From Nostoc sp. UHCC 0926 (GTDB lineage: Bacteria > Cyanobacteriota > Cyanobacteriia > Cyanobacteriales > Nostocaceae), in NCBI RefSeq assembly GCF_028623165.1, contig NZ_CP117768.1, forward strand, positions 2,666,001 through 2,730,000: DNA of 64,000 bases, written 5' to 3'. Made by a program: the position numbers and the translations under genes. Shown piece after piece: positions 25,495 through 34,044 of this stretch. Each line of letters starts with the position of its first letter. Positions within the stretch are counted from its first letter, which is position 1. The notes beneath the pieces are model-generated. The model saw only the letters and a list, made by a program, of their open reading frames with translations. It did no database searches and had not been told where the DNA came from.

Positions 25495-26547
25495 CTAACG
25501 CCCTTCACTATTCAAGCTCAGGGGTTGCTGTTCTTCAACTAGTGGCGGTACATCCTGCCAAAGGCTAATTCCGTCGTATAATCCTGGAGCCATTAAGAAT
25601 ACTTGAACCCAAAGGATATTGAACCACCAGTAAAGCCCTTGGATAATATTTTCCTCACCTACTAGAGATACTGTCACCAGGTACAAGAAGACCGAAATTA
25701 TTAAACTAGCAACAGATGCAACTATGCCTTTTGTGGGCTGTGATAGCTCTGTGAAAGGCCACATATTGAATTGCCAAACAAATCCTAAACCAACAGTTGT
25801 CCAAATCGCTGCAAATGTTGGCCCTGTCGTTGTTGTAAACAAATCTAGTCCTAGCTGTTTGAGGAACAATTCTGTAATCAGAGTGAGTAACAAAACAATA
25901 GCTGTATGCAGTAACCCCAAACGTGGCATTCCTAGTTCCAGTTTGTTCAAAGGCCAACGTTCAAAGAAACTGCCAAACACAGTTGAACAAGGAAACCAGT
26001 ACCAAGGGATGTAAAAAGGTTGAAGTCCCCACATTTGTGGCAAAAAGGTGAGGGCAGGGGCAATAAAGAAGATGGCAAAAAAGATATTGAGAAAGCCGCT
26101 CACTGGATGCCAGTTGCGTACTTCCTCAGTGGTGACAATCGTATTGTCAAAGAAGAATAAACTGGCAGCGGCTGTAATAATTGCTGTTTGTCCCCACAAG
26201 CCAACAGGTGTATTAGTGAGAATTGCTTTTGCAGAGATGAACTTCCAAGCTTCTCCAGTAATGTAAACTAGCGCCAACAGCACTACTAAATTCACTGTTC
26301 CTCGTCTAAATCGGGTAGAAGAAATGCGAGAACCTGGATAGCCATTGAGGGAAAAACCTAGATGCCACCACCAGACGAAGCATATAGTGATGTAAGTTAA
26401 CTTTGTTCCCACGTTCAGCTGAATAATTTGACCAAAGATGAGTTCAAAAATATAGCTAATGACAGCAATTACAGCAATAAAAAGCAGTCCCTTAAATGGC
26501 TGGCTTTTCCAAATGCTCCGCCTCTGGGTTGGGTTTGCAACGCTCAT
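25495..26547 (-). CDS. Polytopic membrane protein of unknown function in the sulfur cluster
   Basis: A 350-residue protein with about nine or ten hydrophobic segments, many Trp residues (ICFVWWWHLGFSLNGYPG, FYIPWYWFPC, VGLGFVWQFNMWPF) and a hydrophilic C-terminal tail. I do not recognise a transporter signature (no ABC, MFS or SulP motif). Two Trp-rich blocks, at about residues 75-150 and 245-320, show similar spacing and could reflect an internal duplication. It shares strand with the downstream-read SfnB-like gene and sits between two organosulfur oxygenase genes, so a role in uptake, efflux or a membrane oxygenase step is possible but unproven. Confidence 0.75.
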   Translation of the reverse strand: MSVANPTQRRSIWKSQPFKGLLFIAVIAVISYIFELIFGQIIQLNVGTKLTYITICFVWWWHLGFSLNGYPGSRISSTRFRRGTVNLVVLLALVYITGEAWKFISAKAILTNTPVGLWGQTAIITAAASLFFFDNTIVTTEEVRNWHPVSGFLNIFFAIFFIAPALTFLPQMWGLQPFYIPWYWFPCSTVFGSFFERWPLNKLELGMPRLGLLHTAIVLLLTLITELFLKQLGLDLFTTTTGPTFAAIWTTVGLGFVWQFNMWPFTELSQPTKGIVASVASLIISVFLYLVTVSLVGEENIIQGLYWWFNILWVQVFLMAPGLYDGISLWQDVPPLVEEQQPLSLNSEGR

Positions 26548-26613
26548 AGTATCATCTTGAATAATGTTGGATTTATCAGGGGCAAAGCATTCTGCTAAAT
26601 ATTACCTGCGAAT

Positions 26614-26797
26614 ACCTCACCGAATTTTAGATTTTAGATTTGCAATTTTAGATTGAAAAAATTTCCTAATCCAAAATCTGTCTTGAAAAGTTTGCTCAAG
26701 TCGGAGAACCCGCCCACGCAACTTTTGTCTCCAACACGCTACGCGATCGCAAAATCCAAAATCCAAAATTGAGTCACTCCAATAGAGAATGGGACAA
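26614..26797. repeat. Heptamer and dispersed repeats between sulfur genes
   Basis: TTTTAGATTTTAGATTTGCAATTTTAGATT at 26630-26656 (in part the inverse of TCTAAAA) and CAAAATCCAAAATCCAAAATTGAG at 26752-26773 are short AT-rich tandem repeats. They lie between the unknown membrane-protein gene and the SfnB-like gene. Confidence 0.55.
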
Positions 26798-28006
26798 TTA
26801 CAGCCAAGGATGGCGTGGGGGGTAGACACCATTGAGGAAGTAGTTGCCAACAGCGTAGTACTTCCAGCGCACAGGATCGTGGAGTGTGTGAGCGCGGGCA
26901 TTTCGCCAGTGGCGATTGTAGTTGAATTGCTCCAATGTGGACTTAGTACCTGCTAGTTCAAACAACTTGTTAGTAGCTAGTAGTGATGCTTCGGTGGCTA
27001 AGGCTTTGGCTTCAGCAACTGCGATCGATGCTTCAACTACCTTGGGTTCTTCTAAACCTGACTCGTTGGCGATATCGATAAATTCACCCGCACGTCGCAG
27101 CAATGCTTCAGCAGCGTGAACCTGAATTTGTACATTGCCTAAGTTATAGAGCGTCAGGGGGTCTTCGTATCCTTTTTCTAAATTGCTGTCAACCCAAGGG
27201 CGCGTATGGTTGCGAACAAAGTAGATGGTGTCACGGACTGCGGCTTTGGCAATCCCCACGTCTACGGCGGCTTGGATGATTTGCGCGATCGCACCCATTG
27301 GTGTTGCCCTCTCAAAGGCTAAGTAGTGCGGAATCACGTGTTCTGCCTTAACTTTCACATTTTCAATAATGGTAGTGCCGCTAGCAGTGGTACGCTGTCC
27401 GAAGCTCGTCCAGTCATCAAGTAGCGTTAATCCTGGGGCATCCCGTTCGACAAATGCCACCACTGTTTTACCATCTGGATTGCTGGCAATGACGGGAACC
27501 CAATGTGCCAGTAGTGCCCCAGCAGAGTAGTATTTGCGTCCATTGAGTACGAAGTCAGAACCATCTGGTTCTAATTTTGTTTGGACATCAGTAACAGACT
27601 TAGTGCCAATTTCTGAGAAGGCGTTACCGAACCGCTTGCCTTGTAGAGCCAAATCAAAGAAGAACTTCTTCTGCTCATCTGTGCCATCTAGGCGAACTGC
27701 TTCCACCATATAGAGGTGGTTTTGGGGAATTTGACCGAGGCTAGAGTCGGCTTCGGCGATGATTTTAATTACTTCTGCCAGGGTGGCACTCGATACAAAA
27801 GCACCGCCATACTCTTTAGGGACTGTAATCCCCCACAATCCACTCTGGGAGAACTTTTCTACTTCTTCAGCAGGGAGACGCCGATTTTGGTCGCGTTCTG
27901 AGTCTCCCTTGGCAAACTCAGCTGCTAGTTCGTGAGCGATCGCGATCGCTTCTTGGTCATCCCGAATGATATGCGCCTTCTGTTCAGTATTAATTACTGA
28001 TGTCAT
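26798..28006 (-). CDS. SfnB-family flavin monooxygenase
   Basis: A 402-residue acyl-CoA dehydrogenase-fold protein of the SfnB sulfur-acquisition group. Segments seen: LWGITVPKEYGGAFVSSATLAEVIKIIAEADSS cut to its core PKEYGG; FVLNGRKYYSAGALLAHW; GQRTTASGTTIIENV; and the C-terminal FNYNRHWRNARAHTLHDPVRWK, which is characteristic of this group. AAGGAG lies eight bases before the ATG (28013-28018). SfnB enzymes work with SfnG on dimethyl sulfone and methanesulfinate metabolism, and the sfnG-like gene is next upstream. It is a paralogue of the product at 21303. Confidence 0.88.
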   Translation of the reverse strand: MTSVINTEQKAHIIRDDQEAIAIAHELAAEFAKGDSERDQNRRLPAEEVEKFSQSGLWGITVPKEYGGAFVSSATLAEVIKIIAEADSSLGQIPQNHLYMVEAVRLDGTDEQKKFFFDLALQGKRFGNAFSEIGTKSVTDVQTKLEPDGSDFVLNGRKYYSAGALLAHWVPVIASNPDGKTVVAFVERDAPGLTLLDDWTSFGQRTTASGTTIIENVKVKAEHVIPHYLAFERATPMGAIAQIIQAAVDVGIAKAAVRDTIYFVRNHTRPWVDSNLEKGYEDPLTLYNLGNVQIQVHAAEALLRRAGEFIDIANESGLEEPKVVEASIAVAEAKALATEASLLATNKLFELAGTKSTLEQFNYNRHWRNARAHTLHDPVRWKYYAVGNYFLNGVYPPRHPWL

Positions 28007-28265
28007 AATATAACTCCTTCTTGATTGTGATTAAAGAACTGACAACGCAAAAACGAACCATTCCCAGCACAGAGCAGGACACTTGCGGCTTGAGCAAAGT
28101 CTCCGTGACACGTAGGAATTAGAGTTTGAAAGTTATTTTGCGTAACTTGTAACAGATTGAATCTGAATTTTTGTCGGGAGGGGCTTAAACATTGAACGAT
28201 TTACCAGTTAAAGCCCGGATAAATTACACAACTACTTGCAGAAGTCGTTAACTCTGAAAAATCAG

Positions 28266-29363
28266 CTACACCACAACCAACTCATCAGCTGTCCGACGAT
28301 TAGGTTCTAATTCGCGCACAATTGGTATTACTGTCTTCCCAAATGCTGGAAGATCATCTGTGTAGTGTAAGAAGCCACCGAGAATTAAATCGACTCCCGC
28401 TTCATAAAACTGGCGAATCTTGTCAGCTACTTGATCAGCCGTGCCAATCAAGCCTGAACGGAAGCCATCGTTATACTGCACTAAGTCTTCAAAATTGGAA
28501 TTCGCCCACATTCCCTGACGTTCACGAGTCGAAGATCCCGCCTGTTTCACCGCTTCGCCAAATCCTTTCACCGCCTCTACATCGGCCTGGGCAATAATAT
28601 CGCGCAATACTTCATGGGCTTCTGCTTCCGTATCTCGCACAATGATAAAGGAATTCAGACCAAACTTAATTTTGCGTCCTTCTTGACGAGCTAATGCAGA
28701 CACTTCTTCAATCTGCTCTCGTACCCCTTCTATGGTGTTGCCATTCATGAAATACCAATCAGAGACGCGGCCAGCCATGCGCCGCGCTGCTTTGGAGTTA
28801 CCACCTTGGAATATCTCCGGGTGTGGATTCTGATTAATTGGTCTAGGCTTCACCCAACCACCGTTGATACGATAAAAGTCGCCCTTAAAGTGAAACTCAT
28901 CCTCAGTCCACAAACCTTTCAGAACGCGGATAAATTCCTCTGAACGACGATAGCGTTCGTCATGGTCTAACCAATGTTCACCATATATAGTAAATTCATC
29001 TTTGAACCAGCCGCTAACTACATTCAGAGCGAACCGTCCGTTAGAGAGAAAATCAATACTTGCACCCATTTTGGCAACTACTCCCGGATGCCACAATCCA
29101 GGGTGAACTGCTGCAATCAACTTCAATTTCTTGGTGACTGGAGCTAGAGCTGAGACGACTGTTAATGCCTCTAACTGGTACTCAGCGCCATAGCTAGCGA
29201 TAAATCTAGCTTGTGCTAGAGCATATTCAAATCCAACTTCTTCAGCCGTCTGAGCTAGTTGAGCATTATATTCATAAGTCCAATCTGTCCGTTGGGGAAT
29301 TTTACTAACAACTAACCCCCCGCTGACGTTGGGAATCCAGTATGCGAACTTAATATCTACCAT
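28266..29363 (-). CDS. sfnG: Dimethyl-sulfone monooxygenase (luciferase-like)
   Basis: FMNH2-dependent oxygenase converting dimethyl sulfone to methanesulfinate. The N-terminus KFAYWIPNVSGGLVVSKI is the SfnG signature. Further matches are RFALNVVSGWFKDEF, EHWLDHDERYRRSEEFIR, HPEIFQGGNSKAARRMA, and VEAVKGFGEAVKQAG with FEDLVQYNDGFRSGLIGT. Length (365 residues) equals that of proteobacterial SfnG. It is read in the same direction as the SfnB-like gene 259 bases downstream and diverges from a second luciferase-like gene. Together they would free sulfite from methylated sulfones when sulfate is scarce. Confidence 0.92.
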   Translation of the reverse strand: MVDIKFAYWIPNVSGGLVVSKIPQRTDWTYEYNAQLAQTAEEVGFEYALAQARFIASYGAEYQLEALTVVSALAPVTKKLKLIAAVHPGLWHPGVVAKMGASIDFLSNGRFALNVVSGWFKDEFTIYGEHWLDHDERYRRSEEFIRVLKGLWTEDEFHFKGDFYRINGGWVKPRPINQNPHPEIFQGGNSKAARRMAGRVSDWYFMNGNTIEGVREQIEEVSALARQEGRKIKFGLNSFIIVRDTEAEAHEVLRDIIAQADVEAVKGFGEAVKQAGSSTRERQGMWANSNFEDLVQYNDGFRSGLIGTADQVADKIRQFYEAGVDLILGGFLHYTDDLPAFGKTVIPIVRELEPNRRTADELVVV

Positions 29364-29939
29364 AATTGTGCGTTTGTAATTGAAACTGCTTGGTTATTTG
29401 TCTAAATTTGCAAATGATGCAACAAAGCCTAATTTGCGATCGCTAACAAATCAGCTAAAATTTGATTCGGCAAAATCTTAGTGAAAACCTAAAACTTCAG
29501 AGCAGCTAGAAACTACTCTGAGTTTACAAGTAGACAATCTCAGGTTCTTATGGTCGTAATATACCATAACTCGACTGAAGTACCGTAGTTTTTAATGGTT
29601 CAGACTATATCACGACAATTTCTCCGATGTCGTGACTCGATATACTTAAATTCCATTTCAGTATTCCAAAATGGAATACTGCCCAATTTTGCTGAGTATT
29701 TAATTCTTATTTTATATTTGCTGGTTATCAGCCTGATTCAGCCAGAGTAACCAGATATCAGGACTCAACAAAGTATCGATACTATTCCATATTGTGATAG
29801 GTAAATGCTTTTCATGTGTAATGTGTAACTATACACAGCAGAAATAAATGTGGTAGTGTGAACTCTTAAACTACGGCAATAAAATGTAATTACCGTATTT
29901 TAGTTGATGTCTCGTAGAAAAAGGCACAGGAAAAAATTT
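29364..29939. promoter_or_regulatory. Divergent regulatory region with a 23-bp palindrome and TACCGTA motifs
   Basis: CAGTATTCCA-AAA-TGGAATACTG (29659-29681) is a perfect inverted repeat of ten-base arms, typical of a dimeric regulator site. TACCGTA occurs at 29581-29587 on the sfnG side and at 29891-29897 on the other side, with an imperfect inverse CTACGGCA at 29871-29878. The motif also lies upstream of the other monooxygenase gene at 22576. The LysR-type protein encoded at 31013 is the obvious candidate to bind here, but that is inference. No gene is present. Confidence 0.6.
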
Positions 29940-30989
29940 ATGCCACTTCAGTTTGGAATTTGGTCGCCGGTCTGTGGTGGATGGTTGCGAGTTGTCAACC
30001 ATGAAGCTAATTTATCCACGCAAGATTTGGTAAAGCTGGCAGTTCAGGCAGACGAGTTAGGTTATCACTTCTATTACATTCCTGAACATTACTTGAATGC
30101 AGTTCATGGCCCTAACTATAATGTGACTGATGCTTGGGTTACAGCAGCTTTAACAAGTTTGAATACCAAGAATATCAAGATTGTCGCAGCTGTACAACCT
30201 GGTTTTAAACTACCTGCGGTCGTTGCCAAGCTGAGTGCAGACATTCAAAATCAACTCAGTAATGGTAGATTTGCTCTGAGTGGTATTGCAGGTTGGTGGA
30301 AATTAGAAGTAGAAAGCTATGGAGATATCTGGTTACCGCACAGCGATCGCTACGCGCGATTAGAAGAATATATTGATGTAATCAAGGGGCTGTGGACAGT
30401 TGAAGCTTTTAATTATGTTGGTAAATACTACACGATCGCAGGTGGTATTCTCTCCGATAAGCCTACACCAACACCACCGATTTTCATTGCTGGTGAATCA
30501 GACCGGGCGATTGACCTAGCGGCGCGTCAGGGAGATTATTTATTTATCAATGCTGATCATCCTGAAAAAACAGCAGCATTGGTGCAGAAAGTGAAAAGAT
30601 TGGCTAGCGATCGCTACCAGCGCCAGATTAAAGTAGCAATGAGTGCGTTTGCGATCGTTCGTGAACATACCGCCGAAGCTGAAGCCAGATTATCAGCGAT
30701 TTATCGTTCTGCCGATCAGCAGCAGATCAAATATTTTCAAGAGCAAATCGATCCTAACGTAGTTGCCCACAACAAACTTGATATCAGTCAAACCATTGAA
30801 GCCAATCTAGGTTTATCTGCTCAACTCGTTGGCGATCGCTATACTGTTATTCAACGCCTGAAAGAATACGAAGCAGTTGGCGTTGACTTAATAGTACTCA
30901 AATTTGAATCTATGTTAGAAGATACTATTCGCTTCCATAAACTAGTGATTTCCGAATATACACAGCAGAACAGCTTAATTGCCTTGTAA
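29940..30989 (+). CDS. Luciferase-like FMNH2-dependent monooxygenase (organosulfur)
   Basis: A second luciferase-like (SsuD/SfnG superfamily) enzyme of about 349 residues. Core features are FGIWSPVCGGWLRV, YHFYYIPEHYLNAVHGPNYN, NGRFALSGIAGWWKLEVESYGDIWLPHSDRYARLEEYIDVIKGLW (the SGW...H.RY.R.EE pattern of alkanesulfonate monooxygenases), and PPIFIAGESDRAIDLAARQGD. It probably releases sulfite from a sulfonate or sulfone. I place the start at ATG 29940, preceded by AGGA; upstream starts at 29904/29907 would add a basic stretch with no homology. The regulator gene begins 23 bases after its stop, implying one transcript. Confidence 0.87.
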   Translation: MPLQFGIWSPVCGGWLRVVNHEANLSTQDLVKLAVQADELGYHFYYIPEHYLNAVHGPNYNVTDAWVTAALTSLNTKNIKIVAAVQPGFKLPAVVAKLSADIQNQLSNGRFALSGIAGWWKLEVESYGDIWLPHSDRYARLEEYIDVIKGLWTVEAFNYVGKYYTIAGGILSDKPTPTPPIFIAGESDRAIDLAARQGDYLFINADHPEKTAALVQKVKRLASDRYQRQIKVAMSAFAIVREHTAEAEARLSAIYRSADQQQIKYFQEQIDPNVVAHNKLDISQTIEANLGLSAQLVGDRYTVIQRLKEYEAVGVDLIVLKFESMLEDTIRFHKLVISEYTQQNSLIAL

Positions 30990-31012
30990 TTAAAAATCTT
31001 GCTTTACTTAGT

Positions 31013-33100
31013 ATGAATAAGATTAAACTCGAAGACATTACCCTAAACCACATCAAAATTTTAAAAGCAGTAGATGACTGTGGTAGCTTCTCTAAAGCAG
31101 GACAAAAACTAGGGTATAGTCAGGCATTAATTAGTAAAAAAGTCAAGCAAATAGAGGATTATTTCGGAGTAGTTCTTTTAAATCGCTCTCCTGGCTCTAT
31201 ATGCTTGACTAATAAAGGCAAAAAATTGATTTCTCAGACACTTAATCTAGTAGAAACTGTAGAAAATCTGCAAGAAGAATTTCAGGCAACATTTAGCACT
31301 GAGGGCGAAGATTTGATATTGGGGGCTACTAATTTAATTTTAGAAGTCTGGCTCAAACAATATTTACAGCGATTTCAGCTTTGTTTTCCAGGGAGAAATA
31401 TTAAAGAGATTGCGGTTCAGAATAGCATATTTTTCTCAAATTCTCAACTTATAGAGATGGATCTCTTGCTCAATAGTTGCTCTGGATATAAGGAAAAACA
31501 CCACTGTACTAGATTAACAACTCATAAAATGCTGCTTGTTTCCTTTGGGGCAAATAAGCATCTCAATAAGCATAGTTTAATTAAAATCAATGATATTGAT
31601 CTACCTGATGTTGTACTTTTAGATGCGGTTCATCAGGAACTATCTAAAAATGAATTTATGATGAACAAATTAAGTAGTGTAAAGGTGCTATATAGTTATC
31701 AAGATGTACTAAAATATGCTTCAGAAAATCAAAAATTAACGATTGTACCTGACTTTTGTCAAGCTGATATAATATCTAAATACAAAGCATTAACTCTGAC
31801 TATTCAAGATGTTAATGAATATGGGATTTATCTTCATGTTCCTCACTTTAGTGAGTTGTTGATATCCGCAGAGAGTTTGGTGAGAAGTTTTAGACTCGAT
31901 CGGGATAACTTGGAAAGTTTGCCTAATGTGAATCTTATTTTAGGTAGCTGTTCTTCCAAAGAAGAAAATGTTTTGAGGATAGGTATTCAAAGGGATTCCA
32001 TCGGACAGTTCATTGCTGGGTATGGGACTAAATATATTTCTGATTTACAAAGAGCATCCTCATCACTTGAACAACCTATTTTCAAAAATATTGAAATTAA
32101 TCGAGATTTCGAGTTACAAATTCTGCCGTTCGCCTCTGGGGAACAAATGAATCGACAGATGAAACGGGGAGAACTGGATATTTGTATTTTAGATGATATT
32201 TCTCTCTTGAATAATGGTAGCCAATTCTTTGATGATTTAAGTTTTGGTTCTAAATTAATTGGGATTGCTTCGTATAATCTTTTGGGTGAGGATATTAACA
32301 TTATTCTCCCTAAAGATTCTTCTATAAATACTATTCAAGAGCTTAAAGGGAAACGAATTTCCACCTTATTTGGTTCAAATGCTCACAGGTTCATCATTAC
32401 TCTATTTGACCTCTATGATATGGATGTCAGTAAAGATTGCAGATTAGTGAATGAAGATCCTCGCAAAGCAAGCAAGAGTTTAGCAAATAAAACTATAGAT
32501 GCTTATGTGTGTTGTCACACTTTTGCCTCAATTTTAGAAGGATATGCTTTTGTCAGAAAGCTGCCTTTATCTCAGACGGTTAGTTTAAGAATTCCATCAA
32601 TCAGAGGAATTGTCTGTCGCTCACAGTTCATTAAAGAAAACCCTAAAATTGTCGTTGCTTATTTACATGATTTAGTCGTTGCTAACTATTGGTTTAATTC
32701 ATCTCCAATGAATGCGGCAGATTTATTAACTAAAGTAACTGATGTGAGAAAAACTCAAGTAAATCAGTTTTTTAATCCTGTCTTTGGTAACCGCATCGAT
32801 CCGACGCTCAAACCTCAATGGTCTTGGTTGCTGAAAACTTTAAATCGCAGGTTGGAAGGAAAATATGGCATTTCCCTGTTTGATGTAGATTTTTGGATAG
32901 ATGATTATTTCTTGAGGCTTGTCTACAATCTGCTGAATCTAGATTATCATTTTCATCAAGTTTCTTTTGCCAGTGAATTTTCTAGCAGCTATTTTGTCGA
33001 GGAACAGTTTAGCCGACACATGAAAGTTCTCTATAATAAATACGATCTGTTGCTACAAGATTCAATGGCGATCGCTCCCCAGTCAAAGCCAAACCAGTAA
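31013..33100 (+). CDS. LysR-type regulator fused to a sulfonate-binding-protein-like domain
   Basis: The first 65 residues are a LysR winged helix (SFSKAGQKLGYSQALISKKVKQIEDYFGVVLLNRS), followed by a LysR effector-binding region (about 95-300). From residue 319 a second bilobed domain begins (LRIGIQRDSIGQFIAGYG), with GELDICILDD, SYNLLGEDINIILPKDSSINTIQELKGKRIS and NKTIDAYVCCHTFASILE. These match the SsuA/TauA/NMT1 class of periplasmic binding proteins, but there is no signal peptide, so it is probably cytoplasmic. It likely senses an organosulfur ligand and controls the oxygenase genes beside it. Normal LysR proteins are about 300 residues; this has 695. Function is inferred from domains and context. 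Confidence 0.85.
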   Translation: MNKIKLEDITLNHIKILKAVDDCGSFSKAGQKLGYSQALISKKVKQIEDYFGVVLLNRSPGSICLTNKGKKLISQTLNLVETVENLQEEFQATFSTEGEDLILGATNLILEVWLKQYLQRFQLCFPGRNIKEIAVQNSIFFSNSQLIEMDLLLNSCSGYKEKHHCTRLTTHKMLLVSFGANKHLNKHSLIKINDIDLPDVVLLDAVHQELSKNEFMMNKLSSVKVLYSYQDVLKYASENQKLTIVPDFCQADIISKYKALTLTIQDVNEYGIYLHVPHFSELLISAESLVRSFRLDRDNLESLPNVNLILGSCSSKEENVLRIGIQRDSIGQFIAGYGTKYISDLQRASSSLEQPIFKNIEINRDFELQILPFASGEQMNRQMKRGELDICILDDISLLNNGSQFFDDLSFGSKLIGIASYNLLGEDINIILPKDSSINTIQELKGKRISTLFGSNAHRFIITLFDLYDMDVSKDCRLVNEDPRKASKSLANKTIDAYVCCHTFASILEGYAFVRKLPLSQTVSLRIPSIRGIVCRSQFIKENPKIVVAYLHDLVVANYWFNSSPMNAADLLTKVTDVRKTQVNQFFNPVFGNRIDPTLKPQWSWLLKTLNRRLEGKYGISLFDVDFWIDDYFLRLVYNLLNLDYHFHQVSFASEFSSSYFVEEQFSRHMKVLYNKYDLLLQDSMAIAPQSKPNQ

Positions 33101-33289
33101 TTTGGGTTCGTGATGTATGCGATCGCAGTAATTGAACTCACGTTATATTAACAATTTTCTAGGAATAGGCAGAGGTTGATGTTTAAGGAACTCATGAGGT
33201 ATTATCAAGCTCTGATGTCTCTTGCTTCAGTAAATCAATATACTTAGTCTCTACAAGAAAACATTTACTAAGGAGCTACGAAAAATATT

Positions 33290-33895
33290 TCAACTTTTGT
33301 TTGCTCTATTTTCTTGTATTACATGAATAATCGATGGCACTAAAGAAATAACTATAATTAATCCAATAATCGGTAACAAATACTTATCTACCTGTTCAGG
33401 TGGCAGAGATTTTCCTAAGAAAAACCCTAAGATGGTGATGCCGAATGTCCAAAGAAAGCCACCGACTAAGTTGTAAGACATAAATGTGCGATAATGCATC
33501 GCACCAATCCCAGCCACAATCGGCGCGAAAGTCCGTACAATGGGTAAAAAACGTGCTAAAACAATCGTTTTTTTACCGTGCTGTTCATAAAAGTTTTGGG
33601 TTTTAACAAGATGTTTTTTATGAAACAACCATGAATCTTCTTTTGAAAATAGTCTTCTGCCAAATTTATGCCCAGTAAAATAGCCAACATTGTCACCTAA
33701 GACTGCACAAATAAAAGCACCAAAAATCAGAACCCAAATGTTCAGTAAATTCTGAGATGCGACAAATCCAGCAGTGAACAATAAACTATCTCCAGGCAGA
33801 AAAAAACCAATTAACAAGCCAGATTCAGCAAAGACAATTGCCCATACCCCAAGATAGCCAATTGATTTAACCAGTTGTGGTAAATCCAGATGCAT
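33290..33895 (-). CDS. DedA-family membrane protein
   Basis: A 201-residue DedA/SNARE-associated family protein with about five membrane segments. Signatures are ESGLLIGFFLPGDSLLFTAGF, GDNVGYFTGHKFGRRLF, and FLPIVRTFAPIVAGIGAM with the conserved R and P residues. DedA proteins act as undecaprenyl-phosphate or lipid flippases in several bacteria; that role here is by family only. It stands alone, convergent with the LysR-fusion gene. Confidence 0.93.
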   Translation of the reverse strand: MHLDLPQLVKSIGYLGVWAIVFAESGLLIGFFLPGDSLLFTAGFVASQNLLNIWVLIFGAFICAVLGDNVGYFTGHKFGRRLFSKEDSWLFHKKHLVKTQNFYEQHGKKTIVLARFLPIVRTFAPIVAGIGAMHYRTFMSYNLVGGFLWTFGITILGFFLGKSLPPEQVDKYLLPIIGLIIVISLVPSIIHVIQENRANKS

Positions 33896-34044
33896 AGAAT
33901 TTCTTACCTTTCAACAATAGATCCACCACATCTTAACGTTTAGCAATTTTCCTGAATAAAAAGTAATATTAAATTTACGTAAAGTTATTGTGTAATCTTG
34001 GGAAATGTAATTATAGATAGCATATTTTATGTTATGGGTGCAAA

